NCBI GenBank assembly: GCA_947176455.1
Contig: CAMWQQ010000036.1
Span: 1 to 11,362, forward strand
Reading direction: 5' to 3'
DNA length: 11,362 nt
Origin: an uncultured Odoribacter sp.
Lineage (GTDB): Bacteria; Bacteroidota; Bacteroidia; Bacteroidales; Marinifilaceae
Both the position numbers and the translations under genes were made by a program. The notes under the pieces were generated by a model, which was not told the DNA's origin, searched no databases, and saw only the letters and a list, made by a program, of their open reading frames with translations. Each line of letters starts with the position of its first letter. Within the stretch, counting starts at the first letter, position 1. This document shows positions 5,773 through 11,362 of this stretch, piece by piece.

Positions 5773-6720
5773 ATGACCAGCAGAAGATTAATCAGAATCA
5801 AAATTTTGCAACTGCTTTATGCTTTCAGCAAGAAAGAAAATGCGAATCTCGCGGACATCGAGCGTGATTTGATACAAAGCATGGAAAAAAGTACGGATTT
5901 GTATTACACCACCCTCCTGTTGCTTACTGAAATCAGGCACAAGGCTTTTCTGAAAATCGACGCGGCACGCAACCGCCGGCTGACTTCCAACATAGACTTG
6001 AATCCGAATGTCCGGTTCATATCCAATCCGATATTCGACATCATCGAAAAGAACAAGAAATTCCAAAATTACGTCCACAACAACCTGATTTCCTGGAACG
6101 ATATGCAGGAAGCCGTCCTGTACTTTTACAACAAATTACCGGAATGGCCTGCCTACCAAAAATACATGGCTTGCGAAACCGCTTCCTTTGAAACGCACAA
6201 GCAACTGGTTCTGGATATGTTCGCCGAACTGATTATACAGGACGATATCTTTTTCCAAACGCTGGAGGACAGGAACATATTCTGGAACGATGATTTTGAA
6301 CTGGTACTCAGCATCGTGTACAAAACCCTGTGGCACATCAAAGAAGATACGAAAGAGGATGACGACATTTTCTATCCGGTCTACAAGCCCGTGGAAGATA
6401 TGGAATTTGCCCGTACCCTGATGCGCAAGGCGTTCAATGAATACGACAAAAACATCCAGTTGATTGACAAGTTCACGCACAACTGGGAGCTGGACCGCAT
6501 CTCGGATATGGACAAATTAATTATGACGTGCGCCATTGCCGAACTCAAAAACTTCCCCTCCATTCCCGTCAAAGTCTCCTTGGACGAATACATTGAAATT
6601 TCCAAGACTTACAGTTCTCCGAAAAGCGGGGCTTTCATCAACGGCGTACTGGACAAGGCGGTGGCGCATCTGAAAGAAACGAATGAAATCGTCAAAACGG
6701 GACGAGGATTGGTGGAATAA
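5773..6720 (+). CDS. nusB: Transcription antitermination factor NusB (long Bacteroidota form)
   Basis: A 315-residue NusB protein. With NusE (S10) it binds boxA RNA and helps RNA polymerase read through rRNA operons. The N-terminal helices are recognisable: MTSRRLIRIKILQLLYAFSK at 1-20, in the position of the R-x-x-A-(L/V)-Q-x-L-Y motif. The C-terminal core is clear: WELDRISDMDKLIMTCAIAELKNFPSIPVKVSLDEYIEISKTY at about 238-280, then SGAFINGVLDKA at 285-296, the family's FINGVLD signature. Between the two halves lies ~130 residues of acidic and aromatic-rich sequence absent from the ~140-residue NusB of other phyla. This long form is usual in Bacteroidota rather than a fusion unique to this genome. 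The ATG at 5773 follows a short leader from the TAnnTTTG element. The gene converges on the LOG-family gene with 3 bp between stop codons. Confidence 0.93.
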   Translation: MTSRRLIRIKILQLLYAFSKKENANLADIERDLIQSMEKSTDLYYTTLLLLTEIRHKAFLKIDAARNRRLTSNIDLNPNVRFISNPIFDIIEKNKKFQNYVHNNLISWNDMQEAVLYFYNKLPEWPAYQKYMACETASFETHKQLVLDMFAELIIQDDIFFQTLEDRNIFWNDDFELVLSIVYKTLWHIKEDTKEDDDIFYPVYKPVEDMEFARTLMRKAFNEYDKNIQLIDKFTHNWELDRISDMDKLIMTCAIAELKNFPSIPVKVSLDEYIEISKTYSSPKSGAFINGVLDKAVAHLKETNEIVKTGRGLVE

Positions 6721-6723
6721 CCC

Positions 6724-7293
6724 TCAGCCTTGCTTGTATTTGTGAACGACAAGCGGGGCTTTGTATTGACGCAAATAAGGAATCACGTCGTCTACCCGAC
6801 TGAATACCTCATATAGATTGTCATAGGCGGAGGAAACAAATCCCTGCGCTTTGATATGTCCGATAAACTCAAACAACCTGTCGTAAAAACCGGCAATATT
6901 CAAAAATACAATGGGCTTGCCGTGTTCCCCCAGTTGTTTCAGCGTAATCACTTCGGTTATCTCTTCCAACGTCCCCCAACCACCCGGCAAAGCCACAAAG
7001 GCATCCGCATGCTCGCGCAACAATGCCTTACGCTCTTTCATATCGGTAGCCTCAATCAGGCAGTCCAATCCCTGCGCCGTCACACCACGCCGAGCGATAC
7101 ATTCCGGGATGATGCCGGTCACCTTGCCACCACGGTTCATCGTTGCAGAGGCAACCACATCCATTAATCCCGTATTCGTTCCCCCATACACCAATTCATC
7201 GCCGGCATTGCCGATATGCTCGCCCAATTGCCGGGCAGCCTCAACATAAACCGGAGCGACATCGGCAGAAGCACAAAATACTGCTATTTTCAT
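6724..7293 (-). CDS. LOG-family nucleotide phosphoribohydrolase (TIGR00730 type)
   Basis: A 189-residue Rossmann-fold protein of the LOG (Lonely guy) family. Members cleave the N-glycosidic bond of nucleoside monophosphates such as cytokinin riboside 5'-monophosphate or AMP, releasing the base and ribose 5-phosphate in the cytoplasm. The signatures are present: VYGGTNTGLMDVVA at about 36-49, MKERKA at 85-90 with the conserved Arg88, and PGGWGTLEEITEVI at 103-116, the family's PGGxGTxxE active-site motif. Length is normal for the family. The bacterial substrate is often uncertain, so nucleotide salvage is a better statement than hormone production. The start at 7293 (MKIAVFCAS) matches the family N-terminus. 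I see no TAnnTTTG in the 80 bp upstream, so read-through past the gyrB terminator, or an atypical promoter, may express it. The stop is 3 bp from that of nusB, without a visible terminator. Confidence 0.92.
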   Translation of the reverse strand: MKIAVFCASADVAPVYVEAARQLGEHIGNAGDELVYGGTNTGLMDVVASATMNRGGKVTGIIPECIARRGVTAQGLDCLIEATDMKERKALLREHADAFVALPGGWGTLEEITEVITLKQLGEHGKPIVFLNIAGFYDRLFEFIGHIKAQGFVSSAYDNLYEVFSRVDDVIPYLRQYKAPLVVHKYKQG

Positions 7294-7343
7294 ATCTCAA
7301 CCTTTCAATCGTTTCATCACCCGGGCAGTCGCCCGAATAAACT

Positions 7344-7367
7344 AAAAAAGAGTGCCGAGGCACTCTT
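7344..7367 (-). terminator. Intrinsic terminator of gyrB
   Basis: AAGAGTGC (7348-7355) and GCACTCTT (7360-7367) form an 8-bp stem with a CGAG loop that can close by a further C-G pair. On the minus strand it is followed by TTTTTT (7349-7344). It starts 6 bp after the gyrB stop codon. A second, smaller stem CGGGC-AGTC-GCCCG lies just beyond at 7322-7335. Confidence 0.88.
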
Positions 7368-7372
7368 CTTTA

Positions 7373-9343
<1,971 letters not shown>

Positions 9344-9368
9344 TTAATTGATTCTTTTCGCAAACGTG

Positions 9369-9401
9369 CAAATATAAGCATTATTCCTCAAAATACCGCA
9401 A
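9369..9401 (-). promoter_or_regulatory. gyrB promoter
   Basis: The minus strand reads TATATTTG at 9376-9369, a full -7 match. A TTG within a T-rich stretch (9401-9399) lies 22 bp upstream, close to the normal spacing. The inferred start near 9363 leaves a ~26-nt leader to the ATG at 9337. It separates gyrB transcription from the upstream rimO-META unit. Confidence 0.65.
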
Positions 9402-9442
9402 AAAAACGAACCATAATTTCCTGCCATTTGCATCCGTTTTTG

Positions 9443-9877
9443 CTATTCCTGTTTTTTGTCCGACTCCGGCAGAACATAGACCAGTCGCCAGTTTCCGGCA
9501 TCATCCTTCAAAGTCAATTCTCCTTCGGCAATCTGAAAATGCTTCACCTGCGACAAGGCTTTCAGGTAGTTATCCTCAAACTCCAAATCCGGGCAAGCCA
9601 TCATCGTGGCACCTCCCGGATGAACGGTCATATTGCCCTCCGCATCCGCCTCATATTCTCCGAAAAAGCGATTACAACCTGCGGAACCATAAACAGCGGT
9701 ACTGTCACTGAACAACAAAACCGGCAACTCAGCAGGATTCGTCACCGCCTCACCGTTCATCTGCATGGCTTTCAACTGCCATTCACGCTCTTTCAATAAC
9801 TTCAAGGCATTTTCGTTGCCTTTGCAACCTGCCAACACAAGAGGCAGGACAAGCATCATCCATTTCATCGTTTTCAT
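9443..9877 (-). CDS. META-domain lipoprotein (HslJ-like)
   Basis: A 144-residue lipoprotein. The signal peptide runs to VLAG with the lipidated Cys at 18, a textbook lipobox. A single META domain follows (about 28-135): an opening REWQLKAMQMNGEAV, the family core VYGSAGCNRFFGEY at 62-75, TMMACPD at 91-97, EDNYLKALSQVKHFQI at 101-116, and LTLKDDAGNWRLVY at the end. The two cysteines at 68 and 95 are the pair often conserved in META proteins. HslJ in E. coli is linked to heat shock and novobiocin resistance, but the molecular activity of the domain is not known and I do not extend that role to this protein. It lies 24 bp downstream of rimO with no promoter between, so it is probably co-transcribed. 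An alternative start at residue 4 gives the same mature protein. A clear terminator is not visible after it. Confidence 0.9.
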   Translation of the reverse strand: MKTMKWMMLVLPLVLAGCKGNENALKLLKEREWQLKAMQMNGEAVTNPAELPVLLFSDSTAVYGSAGCNRFFGEYEADAEGNMTVHPGGATMMACPDLEFEDNYLKALSQVKHFQIAEGELTLKDDAGNWRLVYVLPESDKKQE

Positions 9878-9901
9878 TTTTATTTTATTTAGAATGGTTT
9901 A

Positions 9902-11191
9902 TCATTCCACCCGGGCATACAGGTCGTATTCATCGGCATCTACGATTTCAACCTCGTAAAACGCACCGATTTTCAGCGACTTGTCGCTACTTATCAACAC
10001 CTCCGGGTCAACATCCGGAGAATCGTGTTCGGTCCGTCCGATGTAATACGCCTCTTCCCTGCGGTCAATCAGCACCTTCACCCGCTTTCCCAGCAGGGAG
10101 GCATTGACCGAACGGGATACTTCCGACTGAATCTCCATAATCCGTTCCGCCCGCTCCTTCTTCACCTCTTCCGGAACATCGTCCGCATAATGTTTGTCAC
10201 AATACGTGTCCTCCTCGTGCGAATACGGGAATACCCCCAGACGCTCAAACTTCATTTCCCGGACAAAGGCGCAAAGCTCCTCGAAATCCTCCGGCGTCTC
10301 GCCGGGATGACCGGTCATCAAGGTCGTCCGGATAAAAATGCCCGGCACTTCCTGACGGATTTTACGAATCAGGTCTATGGTTTGTTGCTTGGTAATCCCT
10401 CTTCGCATCCTTTTCAGCATCGGGTCGCTGCAATGTTGCAAAGCGATATCCAGATACTTGCAGACGTTTGGACGCTCACGCATCACCTGCAGCAAGTCTT
10501 CCGGAAAACCTGCCGGATAGGCATAATGCAACTTAATCCACTCCACTCCGTCAATCTCCGAAATCCTGCCGATTAACTCTGCCAAACGGTTTCTGCCGTA
10601 TAAATCCGTGCCGTAATAAGTCAGGTCCTGGGCGACCACCAGGATTTCCCGGACACCGTTCTTCACCAATTCCCGGCATTCGTCCAGCAACTCTTCAAAA
10701 TCCCTGGACTGATATTTCCCCGTCATAATCGGTATCGCACAATAAGAACAAGTCCGATTACACCCCTCCGAAATCTTCAGGTAAGCATAGTGGGCAGGCG
10801 TTGTCAACAAACGCTGGTTGCGAATGGACTGGTCAAAATATTCCCCCATTTTCTCCAACACGCCTTTCCAGTCGAACTTCCCGAAAAAAGCATCCACTTC
10901 CGGAATCTCCGCTTTAAGCTCTGCGCCATAACGCTGTGACAAGCAACCAATCACATACAACTGCCGGATATATCCCTCTTTCTTGCGCTCCACCTGTTCC
11001 AATATGGTATTGACCGACTCTTCTTTCGCATCACCGATGAAACCGCAGGTATTCACGATGACCACGTCGGCATCCGAATTTTCCACGTCCGTTTCAGTCG
11101 CATATCCGGCATGAGCCAATTGTTTCAGCAACATTTCACTGTCCACCAGATTCTTGGAACACCCCAAACTGATTACGTTGACCTTTTTCAT
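9902..11191 (-). CDS. rimO: Ribosomal protein S12 methylthiotransferase RimO
   Basis: A 429-residue radical SAM methylthiotransferase that adds a methylthio group to a conserved Asp of ribosomal protein S12 (Asp89 in E. coli). Numbered from the ATG at 11191, the N-terminal UPF0004 domain binds one Fe-S cluster through Cys11 (SLGCSKN), Cys49 (NTCGF) and Cys83 (IGCLSQRY). The radical SAM motif GCNRTCSYCAIP gives Cys144, Cys148 and Cys151. A C-terminal TRAM domain (~366-429) follows; it binds S12 or RNA. The RimO rather than MiaB assignment rests on LGCSKNLVDSE, ALQHCSDPMLKRMRRG and GHPGETPEDFE. I prefer the ATG at 11191 (MKKVNVISLGC); the frame extends in phase to a TTG at 11209, which adds only six residues. 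The META lipoprotein gene lies 24 bp downstream. A -7 element sits ~40 bp upstream. Confidence 0.97.
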   Translation of the reverse strand: MKKVNVISLGCSKNLVDSEMLLKQLAHAGYATETDVENSDADVVIVNTCGFIGDAKEESVNTILEQVERKKEGYIRQLYVIGCLSQRYGAELKAEIPEVDAFFGKFDWKGVLEKMGEYFDQSIRNQRLLTTPAHYAYLKISEGCNRTCSYCAIPIMTGKYQSRDFEELLDECRELVKNGVREILVVAQDLTYYGTDLYGRNRLAELIGRISEIDGVEWIKLHYAYPAGFPEDLLQVMRERPNVCKYLDIALQHCSDPMLKRMRRGITKQQTIDLIRKIRQEVPGIFIRTTLMTGHPGETPEDFEELCAFVREMKFERLGVFPYSHEEDTYCDKHYADDVPEEVKKERAERIMEIQSEVSRSVNASLLGKRVKVLIDRREEAYYIGRTEHDSPDVDPEVLISSDKSLKIGAFYEVEIVDADEYDLYARVE

Positions 11192-11230
11192 ACCCCCATT
11201 CGCAAACAACTAATTTTTTTTTCAAGAACA

Positions 11231-11238
11231 CAAAGGTA
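11231..11238 (-). promoter_or_regulatory. -7 element of rimO
   Basis: The minus strand reads TACCTTTG, a full TAnnTTTG match, with an inferred start near 11225 and a leader of ~35 nt to the ATG at 11191. I see no TTG at the expected -33 distance. It faces away from the plus-strand element at 11250-11257, with only 11 bp between them. Confidence 0.55.
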
Positions 11239-11249
11239 CAAAAAATAGC

Positions 11250-11257
11250 TATCTTTG
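11250..11257 (+). promoter_or_regulatory. -7 element of the YgiQ-type gene
   Basis: TATCTTTG is a full -7 match 17 bp before the ATG at 11275. The -33 region is T-rich without a clean TTG. The leader would be only ~12 nt. Confidence 0.55.
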
Positions 11258-11274
11258 CCGTATATTCCCGCAGA

Positions 11275-11362
11275 ATGAATACAGAAAAGCAAGGACAATG
11301 GCTGCCGACCTCCGCCAAAGAGGTCAAAGAAAGGGGCTGGGACTGCCTCGACGTGATTCTAT
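11275..11362 (+). CDS. YgiQ-family radical SAM protein, N-terminal fragment (cut by window edge)
   Basis: The first 29 codons read MNTEKQGQWLPTSAKEVKERGWDCLDVIL. WLPTS-x-KE-(4-5)-RGWD-x-LDVIL is the characteristic opening of the YgiQ (UPF0313) radical SAM family, usually followed by a GDAYVDHPSFG-type segment that would lie beyond this window. Full proteins are ~600-700 residues with a B12-binding-like N-terminal domain and a central radical SAM domain, and their substrate is unknown. The ATG is supported by the promoter element just upstream and by family similarity within the first ten residues. It is divergent from rimO, another radical SAM gene. Confidence 0.82.
   Translation, partial: MNTEKQGQWLPTSAKEVKERGWDCLDVIL

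Overview
The window looks like chromosomal, mostly core-genome DNA from a member of the Bacteroidales (phylum Bacteroidota). Several things point there: a DUF4835/PorD-type gene directly upstream of recN, a roughly 315-residue long form of NusB, little Shine-Dalgarno sequence in front of the genes, and matches to the Bacteroidota promoter -7 element TAnnTTTG ahead of most transcription units. I cannot name the genus from the sequence alone.

Layout. Positions 1-1403 (minus) hold the 5' part of recN, cut by the window edge, and the PorD-like gene upstream of it as a tight pair. Positions 1558-1968 (minus) hold a small cupin gene with its own promoter, a strong 3' hairpin, and a perfect 16-bp palindrome further upstream that looks like an operator. 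Positions 2210-3733 (minus) encode an EptA-type phosphoethanolamine transferase in visibly A+T-rich DNA. Positions 3893-5394 (minus) are a two-gene operon of uncharacterised lipoproteins that ends in a clear intrinsic terminator.

The 378-bp gap at 5395-5772 is the only long stretch without a gene. It contains a striking 116-nt interrupted inverted repeat with 38 Watson-Crick pairs in five helices. A consensus minus-strand promoter lies about 95 bp before it, and the divergent nusB promoter lies at the right-hand end. The repeat is probably a structured small RNA or a long structured leader of the lipoprotein operon, and it is the most interesting element here.

The right half is housekeeping. 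nusB (plus, 5773-6720) converges with a LOG-family nucleotide phosphoribohydrolase gene (minus, 6724-7293) with only 3 bp between them. Next come gyrB (minus, 7373-9337, own promoter and terminator), a META-domain lipoprotein gene (minus), and rimO (minus) just upstream of it. A compact divergent promoter region separates rimO from the start of a YgiQ-type radical SAM gene (plus) that runs off the window.

The themes are DNA repair and topology (recN, gyrB), ribosome and rRNA maturation (nusB, rimO), and the cell envelope (PorD-like protein, EptA-like enzyme, three lipoproteins). I found no transposase, CRISPR array, tRNA or rRNA, and no obvious defence or mobile system.
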